A stretch of 54,528 bases of DNA, taken from assembly GCA_021107455.1 (NCBI GenBank), contig JAIOSU010000194.1, positions 1-54,528 on the forward strand, written 5' to 3'. Under the pieces are notes generated by a model. It saw only the letters and a program-made list of their open reading frames with translations, made no database searches and was not told where the DNA came from. The position numbers and the translations under genes are program-made. This stretch comes from Clostridiales bacterium (GTDB lineage: Bacteria; Bacillota; Clostridia; Peptostreptococcales; Acidaminobacteraceae). Position 1 is the first letter of the stretch. Each line of letters starts with the position of its first letter. Positions 44,814 through 52,547 of the stretch are shown here, one piece after another.

Positions 44814-47126
44814 TTAATCGTTGTTTTTCGCCTTGATTGCATTTAAAACTCTTTCTGCAGTCAATGGCATTGTATTTAAGCGAATACCTGTAGCAGCATA
44901 TATCGCATTCGCTATTGCAGGTGCGGTAGGAACCATTGCCGGTTCAGCAACGCCTCTGGCACCAAATGGGCCAGTATCCTCCGGGTTTTCCACAAATTTT
45001 ATGACCATTTCAGGCATATCATCTGCTGTAGGAATCTTGTAATCGACAAATGATGGATTGAGAACTTTACCATCTTTTAGCATTAGTTCCTCAAAAAGTG
45101 CTGTTCCAATACCTTGTGCAATCGCACCTTCCATTTGTCCTTCAAGCAATTGTGGATTCATGACTTTACCGACATCGAATACTGAGACAACTTTGAGAAT
45201 TTTTACTGCCCCAGTCTCGAGATCTACTTCAACTTCAATACCTTGAGCTCCATATGTCCAGAATACAACCGGATGTTCCCCAAGACCGGTTTTTTTGTCT
45301 GCGTTACGAACATTTGGAGGAATGAATGCACCACGACCGATAATCGGTCCGTGAATACCTGATCCATCTTCAAAAGTAAGTCCCAGTGCAAGTTCTGTAA
45401 TCGCAACTTTTCTATCTGGATAGATTTTTGAGACCACATAACCATCTCTAAGTTCCAAGTCGCGTTTGGAGAGTCCTATTTTGATTTGGGCAAGTTCAAG
45501 CAATTGATTCATTGCGTCATTTGCAGCTTCAAATACCGCTCTGCCCGCTGAATAAGTGATTCTAGAAGCGACCGTTTGCCACTCATAAGGTGTTTGATCC
45601 GTGTCACCTGTTCTAATGGTAATTTTCTCAGGTGAAATGGAAAGTACTTCCGCTGCTATTTGTGTCATGACAGTATCAGAGCCCTGTCCGATATCCTGTG
45701 CACTCACAAGTAGATGTGCAGTTCCATCTTCATTAAGTTTGATGATTGCTGAGGATGCCGCATTTGTTGGCATTGATGGAGCCTTCCAACCACATGCGAT
45801 TCCTTTACCTCTTACTTTTGTAGGACTTGTGGATTCGCTTTTCTCATAGAATTTGATTTCTTCTACTGCAATATCCAGACATTCCATCAAACCGGCAACT
45901 TCAACCACTTCACCTGTACCAGTTACACCACCTGGCTTCATTCCGTTGATTCTTCTGATTTCAACCGGATCGATTCCAATTTGTTCAGCTACCATATCGA
46001 GGTTTTGTTCAATACCGAAATGAATTTCACTCATTCCGAAGCCTCTGTACGGTCCTCCTACCGGATGATTTGTATAGACACAATAAGAATCTGTATAGAC
46101 GTTTTCAATATCATAAGGACCTGCTGAAGCATAACCAGCAGCTTTTGCGATGTTTACACCGTACTCATTGTACGCTCCACCATCCCAAATGAATTCATTT
46201 TCCACTGCTATGATCTTACCATCTTTATTGACACCTGTCTTTATTCTCGCATGCAGACCTTGTCTAACATATGCGTTTTCAAACTCATCTTGTCTGGAAT
46301 ATGTCAATTTTACCGGATGATCCGGGAATTTTTTTGCAAAAGGAATCAAAATACCTTCAAGAGTGGTTCCCGCTTTTGATCCAAATCCACCTCCGACTGC
46401 CGGCGAAAGAACGCGCAATCTATTGAGTGGAAGGTCAAACGCCTCTGAAAGTGCTTGTCTCACAGCATAAGGCGATTGACAACTTGCCCAAACTGTCATG
46501 AAGCCATCCGCATCCATTTGGGCAATTGCTGTATGTGTCTCTATTGGCACGTGCTGCACATGCGGTACATAGAAATCATTTTCCACTACAAAATCAGCTG
46601 TCTCAAATGCTTTTTTAGCATCGCCTTTTCTAAGTGTATAATGATTGGAAATGTTCGTTCCTGGAACCGGGAAAAATACTGGTGCCCATTTATATTCTCC
46701 CAAATCAGGGTGAACAAGCGGTGAATCAGGTTTCATGGCATCTTTGGCGTTGGTGACTGCCGGTAACACCTCGTATTCAATATCGATGAACTCAAGCGCA
46801 GATTGGGCGATTTCCTCTGAAATAGCGCAAACAGCCACAACAGCTTCTCCTCTATATCTTACTTTTCCAACAGCTAAAAAGTTCTTGTCTTCAAGGTAAA
46901 GTCCACCACGTTTTGTGAATAAATCTCCCGTAATTATGTCTTTGACACCTTTGATGGCCAAAGCTTTTTCAAAATTGATGCTCAATATTTTTGCGTGTGG
47001 ATGAGGACTTCTCTTTACAGCGACGTAAAGCATTTTTGATAATTTGATGTCATCCACATATTTTAAGGAGCCTGTGACTTTTTTAACTCCGTCGACACGT
47101 TTTACGCTAGTTCCTACAAATTTCAA
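44814..47126 (-). CDS. Xanthine-dehydrogenase-like enzyme, molybdenum-binding subunit (set A)
   Basis: A 770-residue molybdopterin-binding large subunit of the xanthine oxidase family. It starts KFVGTSVKRVDGVKKVTG (domain a/b hammerhead), followed by the cofactor motifs VGGGFGSKAG near residue 255, PVGGPYRGFGMSEI near 365, DIGQGSDTVMTQI near 505, and GPFGARGVAEPAM near 725 with the catalytic Glu. TTG 47126 has AGGAGG eight bases upstream; the in-frame GTG at 47135 overlaps that site. It hydroxylates an N-heterocycle such as a purine using water as oxygen donor. With YqeB/YqeC nearby a selenium-containing site is plausible. The exact substrate is not readable. Confidence 0.92.
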   Translation of the reverse strand: MKFVGTSVKRVDGVKKVTGSLKYVDDIKLSKMLYVAVKRSPHPHAKILSINFEKALAIKGVKDIITGDLFTKRGGLYLEDKNFLAVGKVRYRGEAVVAVCAISEEIAQSALEFIDIEYEVLPAVTNAKDAMKPDSPLVHPDLGEYKWAPVFFPVPGTNISNHYTLRKGDAKKAFETADFVVENDFYVPHVQHVPIETHTAIAQMDADGFMTVWASCQSPYAVRQALSEAFDLPLNRLRVLSPAVGGGFGSKAGTTLEGILIPFAKKFPDHPVKLTYSRQDEFENAYVRQGLHARIKTGVNKDGKIIAVENEFIWDGGAYNEYGVNIAKAAGYASAGPYDIENVYTDSYCVYTNHPVGGPYRGFGMSEIHFGIEQNLDMVAEQIGIDPVEIRRINGMKPGGVTGTGEVVEVAGLMECLDIAVEEIKFYEKSESTSPTKVRGKGIACGWKAPSMPTNAASSAIIKLNEDGTAHLLVSAQDIGQGSDTVMTQIAAEVLSISPEKITIRTGDTDQTPYEWQTVASRITYSAGRAVFEAANDAMNQLLELAQIKIGLSKRDLELRDGYVVSKIYPDRKVAITELALGLTFEDGSGIHGPIIGRGAFIPPNVRNADKKTGLGEHPVVFWTYGAQGIEVEVDLETGAVKILKVVSVFDVGKVMNPQLLEGQMEGAIAQGIGTALFEELMLKDGKVLNPSFVDYKIPTADDMPEMVIKFVENPEDTGPFGARGVAEPAMVPTAPAIANAIYAATGIRLNTMPLTAERVLNAIKAKNND

Positions 47127-47138
47127 GTCTCCCACCTC

Positions 47139-47609
47139 CTACGCTTTATTTTGGTCGGCAACTACTTGGATTGCCTCTATTATTTTTTTATAGCCGGTAC
47201 AACGGCATAAGTTTCCGCTGATGCCTTCTTTGATTTCATTTTCAGTCGGATGTGGATTTTCTTCGAGCATCGCTTTTGCAGTCATAATCATTCCTGGTGT
47301 GCAATAGCCACATTGAAGTGCCGCATTGTCTATGAATGACACTTGAAGAGGATCAAGCTCTCCATCTACTACCAATCCTTCTATTGTTGTAATCTCAGTA
47401 CCATCTGCTTCTACCGCCAGTACGAGGCAAGCATTCAGCGCCTTGCCATTCACAATGATTGTGCATGCACCACATTCACCAGCGCCACAACCTTCTTTAG
47501 CGCCTGTAAGGTCGAAATCTTCTCTGATCATCTTAAGTAGGGTTCTTTGATTATCTACCAAACACTCAACAACTTCGCCATTGAGCGTAAATTCTATCAA
47601 TGTTTTCAT
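47139..47609 (-). CDS. Molybdenum hydroxylase iron-sulfur subunit (set A)
   Basis: A 156-residue protein with two [2Fe-2S] clusters. The plant-type ferredoxin motif is KEGCGAGECGACTIIVNG near residue 38, and the C-terminal helical cluster has QCGYCTPGM near 98 and NLCRCTGYKKI near 137. It passes electrons from the molybdenum site to the FAD subunit. ATG 47609 has AGGAGG seven bases upstream, which overlaps the stop of the FAD-subunit gene. Length and cysteine spacing are normal for the separate small subunit. Confidence 0.95.
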   Translation of the reverse strand: MKTLIEFTLNGEVVECLVDNQRTLLKMIREDFDLTGAKEGCGAGECGACTIIVNGKALNACLVLAVEADGTEITTIEGLVVDGELDPLQVSFIDNAALQCGYCTPGMIMTAKAMLEENPHPTENEIKEGISGNLCRCTGYKKIIEAIQVVADQNKA

Positions 47610-47620
47610 GATTAATCCTC

Positions 47621-48451
47621 CTATAGCCATTCTGTGAGCGCATGGCGAAGCATAACTCCGACCATTTCACGTCTGTACTCTTCCGAAGCTCTGATGTCGC
47701 TGATTGGAGTAACTTCTCCAGTAGCTAATTTGCATGCCTCATCGATAATATCACTAGTCAGTGTCTTTCCAGTTAAAAACGCTTCAGTTTTAGCTAATCT
47801 AACAGGTGTAGGCGCTACAGCCCCACAACTGATTCTATATTCGGATCCTGAACGTATTACAGTGGAACACACAGTGGAAAGATCCACTTCTTTACGACGT
47901 GACATTTTTGTGAATATGCCAAGCGCATCAGGATCTTGTTTAAATGAAATGCCTGTAACGATCTCAGTTGGTTTCAATATTGTTTTTCTAACAAAAACAA
48001 AAAAATCTTTGAGTGGTACAGTCTTTATACCCTCTTCTCCATATATATGGACATCTGCATTTAAAGCGAGAAGCGGTGTTGCTGTATCAGCTAGTGGTGA
48101 AGCGTTGCAAATATTGCCAATACATGTCGCTCTGTTTCTGACTTGTTTCGATCCAACCGACAATGAGGCTTGTGCCAGATATGGATATCTGGTTTTAATG
48201 ACTTCGTTCAATCCCAAATCATTGAGTAATACAGTCGCGCCGATTGTGATACGGTCTTCATCAACTTGAATTTGATCAAGTCCAGGTATTTTTTTGATGT
48301 CCATAACGATTTCTGGTGAAGAGTGACCTTCGCGCATCCTCACTATAAGGTCAGTACCCCCATTGAGTATGGATACATTTCCGTCATGTTTCTTTAACAT
48401 GTCCAACGCTTCTTTTAACGACGTTGGTCTTAAGTATTCAAATGTTTTCAT
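47621..48451 (-). CDS. Molybdenum hydroxylase FAD-binding subunit (set A)
   Basis: A 276-residue flavoprotein of the CoxM/XdhB type. FAD sites are ILNGGTDLIVRMREG near residue 35 and CIGNICNASPLADTATPLLA near 110; the C-terminal CO-dehydrogenase flavoprotein domain starts near 175. ATG 48451 follows GGAGG; the in-frame codon at 48493 lacks a site. It is the first gene of the set A operon (FAD, Fe-S, Mo subunits). A TATAAT on the minus strand at about 48500 may be its -10 box. The divergent VWA gene begins 223 bp away. Confidence 0.93.
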   Translation of the reverse strand: MKTFEYLRPTSLKEALDMLKKHDGNVSILNGGTDLIVRMREGHSSPEIVMDIKKIPGLDQIQVDEDRITIGATVLLNDLGLNEVIKTRYPYLAQASLSVGSKQVRNRATCIGNICNASPLADTATPLLALNADVHIYGEEGIKTVPLKDFFVFVRKTILKPTEIVTGISFKQDPDALGIFTKMSRRKEVDLSTVCSTVIRSGSEYRISCGAVAPTPVRLAKTEAFLTGKTLTSDIIDEACKLATGEVTPISDIRASEEYRREMVGVMLRHALTEWL

Positions 48452-48518
48452 TTTAATGACCTCCAACAATAATTCAGTACGTCTCACACTCATTATATCT
48501 TTTTTTACACATTTATCT

Positions 48519-48531
48519 CATTATTGTAATA
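48519..48531. promoter_or_regulatory. Motif shared with the PucR promoter region, copy 2
   Basis: TCATTATTGTAAT lies about 20 bp upstream of the likely -10 box of the hydroxylase operon, a fitting place for an activator. It resembles 43468-43483. The rest of the 223-bp divergent gap (48452-48674) is AT-rich, and I see no riboswitch-like structure in it. Confidence 0.3.
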
Positions 48532-48674
48532 GACTAAATTTTCAGACGATAAAGTCATTTTATTTAGTAGTAAGCAACAAACATTATTAGTGAATTTGGC
48601 ATTATAATTGTTATCAGATTATGAAGTGTACTTTAGGGTAAACATTTCTACATCATAATAAAGGCGGTGATGTT

Positions 48675-50618
48675 TTGCAAAGCAGAGTAACCCACAACTT
48701 AATGGATGAGCTTATATTCACGGAAACCCTTGCAAACTCAAATTTGTTGAGACAGTTCATCGACAATGGTCAAAGACTCATTCCCGAGTTCGATGTAATT
48801 TCAATGGATCTATATCTTATTCTATACAAAATTGTAATAAAACTCAACTCCGAAGATTCCGTTTCAATGCACGATGTCATTATTGAATCATTCGCCTCAC
48901 ATCCCAGAACTACAATTCTTAGGATGAGGTGCGCAGGTTCAAAAGGTGAATCTTATCTTGCCATGAAACTCCTGCTGGATCAGCTACTCGAAAAACTGAG
49001 AGGAACCGAATTTCTGAGCGAGATGGAAGAGCACATAGAGTCATACAACAATTTATTGTCAAACACTAAAAGTAACGACTTTCAAAACTATGAATTTACC
49101 GATATCCTAAGTTCATTAGAAATCGATATGATCAATGAGATTTTATCTCTATCCTCCTCTGAAACAGAAGACCCTAAAGATTTTTTAATGACATTGATCC
49201 CACTTCTCAGTAAAAATGACGAATCTTCGAAGCACTCTGATTATTCAGAAGCAGAGCCTGATAAAGCATTACCTTCGATACCTTATAAAAACGAGGATAA
49301 AAAACCACTTACTGACTACATTGAAAAAGTGAGGGAACATCTCGATCAATCAGAAACATCCACAACTGTCGAGGAAGCTCTGGAAGAAGTACTTAGAAAA
49401 GAAGGCGAAGTCGATTCAGATTATGAAGAATATGTCAAAGAAGATCTGGAATCCCGGTTCAAACCTTTTATAAAATCCTTTTCCATCGGTGAATCACAAG
49501 TAGCCACTCCGTTCCACAAACAAATGGACACTATTGACGACAATGAACATGTGGATGAAAATAAGATCATTGATGGAAAAGCTTCTCCAAAAAGCCCACC
49601 TTCTGAAACCGAGATATTGAAAATGACCCCTGAACTTAAAAATGAACTCAAAGATAAACGCGATGAACTTAGGAATAAGATGGAGTCGCTGGATTGGGAT
49701 GACATTATTGTGGCTACAAGTGAAAAACTCGATCACTTCAACAATCAAATAAAGACGCTTGGTATACCAGGACGTAGTATTTCAGATCTTACATTTGATG
49801 AGATCATATCCCTATATAGTCGCACTAAATCTACCCGATTCATAGAATTCATCAACAAAGTGGGAAAAAACAAAAAACACGCCAGCACCATTGCCTATAA
49901 AAAAAAGCGGGAGAAAATAACGCCACAAGATGGCATACGTTACTCAAACGACATCGATGGACTCATTGAGGATGAATTCATCGGTATCGCACTGGATATC
50001 GATGCATTTGAGAATGACTTTTATGACAGATATCTCAACGACAATCTTCTTACCATTGAGATGGCAGCCAAAAAAGACAAAAGAAAGGGACCTATCATTT
50101 TATGTTACGACGGTTCTGGATCCATGCAAGGAAAGAAGTTCGATGAGACACTTGCTCATATTTTGGCGATTCTGGAAATTTCAAAAATTCAAAAACGGAA
50201 GTTGGTGCTGATCCAATTCGCATCTGCGTCCGAGCCTTTATACATCAAGGAAATCAACCCACTCACAATAACTGCGGGAGACGTGCTGGACATCATGGAT
50301 ACTTTCATCTGTGGTGGCACAGACTTTGAGAAACCCCTCTCCACGGCTATGGAAATCATAAAACAAGCCAAACATAAGAACAGCGACATTTTATTCATTA
50401 CAGATGGTCAATGTGAGATTCATCCGAATTTCAGAGAAAAATTCCTCGAGCTCAAAAGAGAGCGAAAGTTCAAACTCTACACCATAATCATGCATTCATA
50501 TACCTATAACGACTACGGTGACATCGGCCTCATTTCAGATGAGATCCTCGACATCAGAGGCGATAATTTAGGCAATTGGAACAACCTTACAAATCAACGA
50601 TTATACACTTTGATATAG
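48675..50618 (+). CDS. VWA-domain protein, ViaA/CoxE-like
   Basis: A 647-residue cytosolic protein. Residues 1-190 are helical, and residues 190-340 are highly charged and probably flexible. The C-terminal half (from about 470) is a von Willebrand A domain with an intact MIDAS: CYDGSGSMQG (DxSxS) near 478, the GGTDF threonine near 545, and FITDGQ near 575. The start is TTG 48675 after GGTGA; ATG 48702 is an alternative. It precedes the AAA+ ATPase gene by 13 bp, the usual MoxR-VWA pairing. Similar pairs (RavA-ViaA, CoxD-CoxE) act as metalloenzyme chaperones. Position between two molybdenum hydroxylase operons suggests such a role here. Confidence 0.85.
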   Translation: MQSRVTHNLMDELIFTETLANSNLLRQFIDNGQRLIPEFDVISMDLYLILYKIVIKLNSEDSVSMHDVIIESFASHPRTTILRMRCAGSKGESYLAMKLLLDQLLEKLRGTEFLSEMEEHIESYNNLLSNTKSNDFQNYEFTDILSSLEIDMINEILSLSSSETEDPKDFLMTLIPLLSKNDESSKHSDYSEAEPDKALPSIPYKNEDKKPLTDYIEKVREHLDQSETSTTVEEALEEVLRKEGEVDSDYEEYVKEDLESRFKPFIKSFSIGESQVATPFHKQMDTIDDNEHVDENKIIDGKASPKSPPSETEILKMTPELKNELKDKRDELRNKMESLDWDDIIVATSEKLDHFNNQIKTLGIPGRSISDLTFDEIISLYSRTKSTRFIEFINKVGKNKKHASTIAYKKKREKITPQDGIRYSNDIDGLIEDEFIGIALDIDAFENDFYDRYLNDNLLTIEMAAKKDKRKGPIILCYDGSGSMQGKKFDETLAHILAILEISKIQKRKLVLIQFASASEPLYIKEINPLTITAGDVLDIMDTFICGGTDFEKPLSTAMEIIKQAKHKNSDILFITDGQCEIHPNFREKFLELKRERKFKLYTIIMHSYTYNDYGDIGLISDEILDIRGDNLGNWNNLTNQRLYTLI

Positions 50619-50631
50619 GAGGATACGATTT

Positions 50632-51843
50632 ATGAAACCAAACGAACTCATAGCTGCAAGCCAAAAATTACACGATATCCGCAACCACATCGCTTCCAAA
50701 TATTATGAAGTGGATGAATTTGTTACCTGTCTGATGCTATCCATGATCTCAAGGACCCACATGATTGTACTGGGAGAACCCGGGATAGCAAAGTCTGCCA
50801 TTCTAAGAGAGTTTGTGGCTCACATGGATTTCGATCAAGCGAAAGGCACTCCCTATTTTCACATTCAAATGGGCGCTGACATATCCCCAAACAATATTTT
50901 CGGGGCTCCAGACATCGCGTATTTCAAAACACACGGCATTATCAAGCGCCATTACAAAGGTTTTTTACCCGACGCCGTGATAGCCTTTTGCTCTGAATTC
51001 TACAGGGTCAGCGATCAAGTAGCCAACTCTGGTTTATTGACCATACTAAATGAAGGTGAGTTCAAAAATGGAACAGAGACCATAAAAACCAATCTCCGAT
51101 TCTTCATGGCTGACACCAATTTCTTCCCAAAACAAAAGGATGATCTAGATGCCGAGGAAGTCGACTTCAAACTTCAGGCACTTCACGACAGATTCCTGGC
51201 ACGATATCATCTTAAACCTTTAAAAGATCCCGACAATAAAGTCAAGATGATTCTGATGGATGATGATTTGACCTGTGAATCCAGAATCAAATTATCAGAG
51301 CTCATGTTGATCCAAGACGAACTTCCCAATATAAAGATGAGTTCCGAAATAGCAAGAAGCATGGTGACCATCGCCACTCAACTAGAGGGAAGGCACAATA
51401 TTTCCATTTCACCAAGACGATTGAAACTCAGTAGAAATCTGGTCAAAGCAAATGCGATATTTGAAGGTAGAACCCATTGTATCCCAGAAGATTTAAATGC
51501 CCTCCAATTTTCATTCTGGCAGAAAGAAGAGGACATTCCGAAGGTCAAAGAAGTCATTTATGAAACTTTGGATAAACCTGGTAGAGATGCAAAGAAATAC
51601 GAGAAAGTCCTTACATCCATTCTCGACGAATTGGATCGACATATTGAAAATCAAAAGGATTTTCCAAATTTTGATATTGACAAACTTTACAAGCAGGCAT
51701 TATCAGATCTGATGAAACTGATAGAAAATATCTCTACCACTTATAAAGACACTGCACAATATCCAGAAATCAAAAATGTTTTGGAATTCATCGACAATAC
51801 CTATAAAAGACTTACAAATGAACGAATGGCACTTAAAGCGTAA
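50632..51843 (+). CDS. MoxR/RavA-type AAA+ ATPase
   Basis: A 403-residue AAA+ protein. Walker A is GEPGIAKSAIL near residue 48, sensor 1 FFMADTNFF near 160, the arginine-finger region LHDRFLARYHL near 190, and sensor 2 SPRRLKLSRN near 262. The Walker B equivalent reads IAFCSEFYRV, so the usual Asp is Ser while the catalytic Glu remains. A helical tail after 300 resembles the C-terminal extension of RavA. GGAGG lies nine bases before the ATG. It is co-transcribed with the VWA gene upstream and probably remodels a protein together with it. Confidence 0.88.
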   Translation: MKPNELIAASQKLHDIRNHIASKYYEVDEFVTCLMLSMISRTHMIVLGEPGIAKSAILREFVAHMDFDQAKGTPYFHIQMGADISPNNIFGAPDIAYFKTHGIIKRHYKGFLPDAVIAFCSEFYRVSDQVANSGLLTILNEGEFKNGTETIKTNLRFFMADTNFFPKQKDDLDAEEVDFKLQALHDRFLARYHLKPLKDPDNKVKMILMDDDLTCESRIKLSELMLIQDELPNIKMSSEIARSMVTIATQLEGRHNISISPRRLKLSRNLVKANAIFEGRTHCIPEDLNALQFSFWQKEEDIPKVKEVIYETLDKPGRDAKKYEKVLTSILDELDRHIENQKDFPNFDIDKLYKQALSDLMKLIENISTTYKDTAQYPEIKNVLEFIDNTYKRLTNERMALKA

Positions 51844-51861
51844 AAGATAGGAAGAGCCCGC
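51838..51861. repeat. 24-bp direct repeat, left copy
   Basis: This block begins with the last codon and stop of the ATPase gene and ends inside the first terminator stem. It recurs identically at 52019-52042, 181 bp away. The hairpin halves that follow both copies also match apart from an AA/TT loop. Confidence 0.85.
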
Positions 51862-51875
51862 AAGCGGGCTCTTCA
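51850..51875 (+). terminator. Terminator hairpin after the ATPase gene
   Basis: GAAGAGCCCGC-AA-GCGGGCTCTTC forms an 11-bp GC-rich stem directly after the stop. The right flank (AGTCAC) has no T-run, unlike the second copy of the hairpin at 52023. Confidence 0.65.
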
Positions 51876-51894
51876 GTCACATTTCGTTAGTTTT

Positions 51895-52021
51895 ACTGAG
51901 GCGCTAATAAGTTTCCAATCGTACTGTTTAGAACATAGACATTTGTGGCTAGTATAGTTTCGCTTCGCGAGAACCATACCTACGCCCAATGTTTCGCTTC
52001 ACAAAACATTGTAACTACGCG
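51895..52021 (+). repeat. Short dispersed palindromic repeat, copy B, with hairpin modules
   Basis: It opens with a 22-bp block (21 of 22 identical to copy A at 13690-13669) and ends with AACTACGCG. Inside are two further hairpins with the common core GTTTCGCTTC: 51952-51979, followed by CTACGCC, and 51988-52010, followed by GTAACTACGCG. Copy A lacks these modules. The whole gap between the ATPase and Fe-S genes is this element plus two terminator hairpins. Confidence 0.6.
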
Positions 52022-52042
52022 TAAAAGATAGGAAGAGCCCGC
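52019..52042. repeat. 24-bp direct repeat, right copy
   Basis: Identical to 51838-51861. The two copies bracket the palindromic repeat element, as would a long target-site duplication or a recombination between terminators. Confidence 0.85.
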
Positions 52043-52063
52043 TTGCGGGCTCTTCTTATCTTT
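52023..52063. terminator. Bidirectional terminator
   Basis: AAAAGATA-GGAAGAGCCCGC pairs with GCGGGCTCTTCT-TATCTTTT around a TT loop, a stem of about 19 bp with A- and T-rich ends. It serves the convergent ATPase and Fe-S genes. Confidence 0.82.
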
Positions 52064-52547
52064 TATTACTATTTTTTTCCTGAACATTCTTCTGCGCGAG
52101 GGTCAGTGCCTTTTCTATACCTTCGTATCCAGTACAACGGCATAGATTGGCACTGAGCCAATCTTTCTTTTCCGCTTCGTCTGCATCAGGATTTGTCTCG
52201 AGCAATGCAAATGCGTTCATAAGAAATCCAGCAGTACAAAAACCACACTGGAATCCACCTTCGGATATGAATGCCTTTTGAATCTCGGTATCTTCAAGAC
52301 CTTCTACGGTCAATACTTCTTTTCCTACTGCTTCAACTGCAAGCATGAGACATGCCTTAACAGGTTTTCCATCCATCAAAACCGTACAAGCTCCACAATC
52401 TCCGTTCTCACACCCCGCTTTAGGGCCTGTGTATCCAATCTTTTCTCTCAATACTCTCAGTAATGTATCTTGAGGCATCACAACCACTTCATGGATTTCA
52501 CGATTGACATTCAACTGAATACTGACATTTCCACTATAATGAATCAT
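52056..52547 (-). CDS. Molybdenum hydroxylase iron-sulfur subunit (set B)
   Basis: A 163-residue [2Fe-2S]2 protein. Its first cluster motif is KAGCENGDCGACTVLMDG near residue 45 and the second QCGFCTAGF near 100 with NLCRCTGYEGI near 138. It is clearly different from the set A subunit (for example CENGDC versus CGAGEC), so it serves a separate enzyme. ATG 52547 has GGAGG five bases upstream, while the in-frame GTG at 52553 lies in that site. It overlaps the FAD-subunit gene by 14 bp and is the last gene of its operon. Confidence 0.94.
   Translation of the reverse strand: MIHYSGNVSIQLNVNREIHEVVVMPQDTLLRVLREKIGYTGPKAGCENGDCGACTVLMDGKPVKACLMLAVEAVGKEVLTVEGLEDTEIQKAFISEGGFQCGFCTAGFLMNAFALLETNPDADEAEKKDWLSANLCRCTGYEGIEKALTLAQKNVQEKNSNKR

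Noticed and set aside
47634-48269. 211-codon open frame antisense to the FAD-subunit gene
   Set aside because: It is a shadow frame. It has no family resemblance, and the opposite strand has clear flavoprotein motifs.
48596-48612. TTGGCAT-TATAA-TTGTT upstream of the VWA gene, resembling the three sigma-54 promoters
   Set aside because: The invariant GC of the -12 element is GT here, and the region is AT-rich. Without the C the match is too weak to claim, though its spacing to the gene is suitable.
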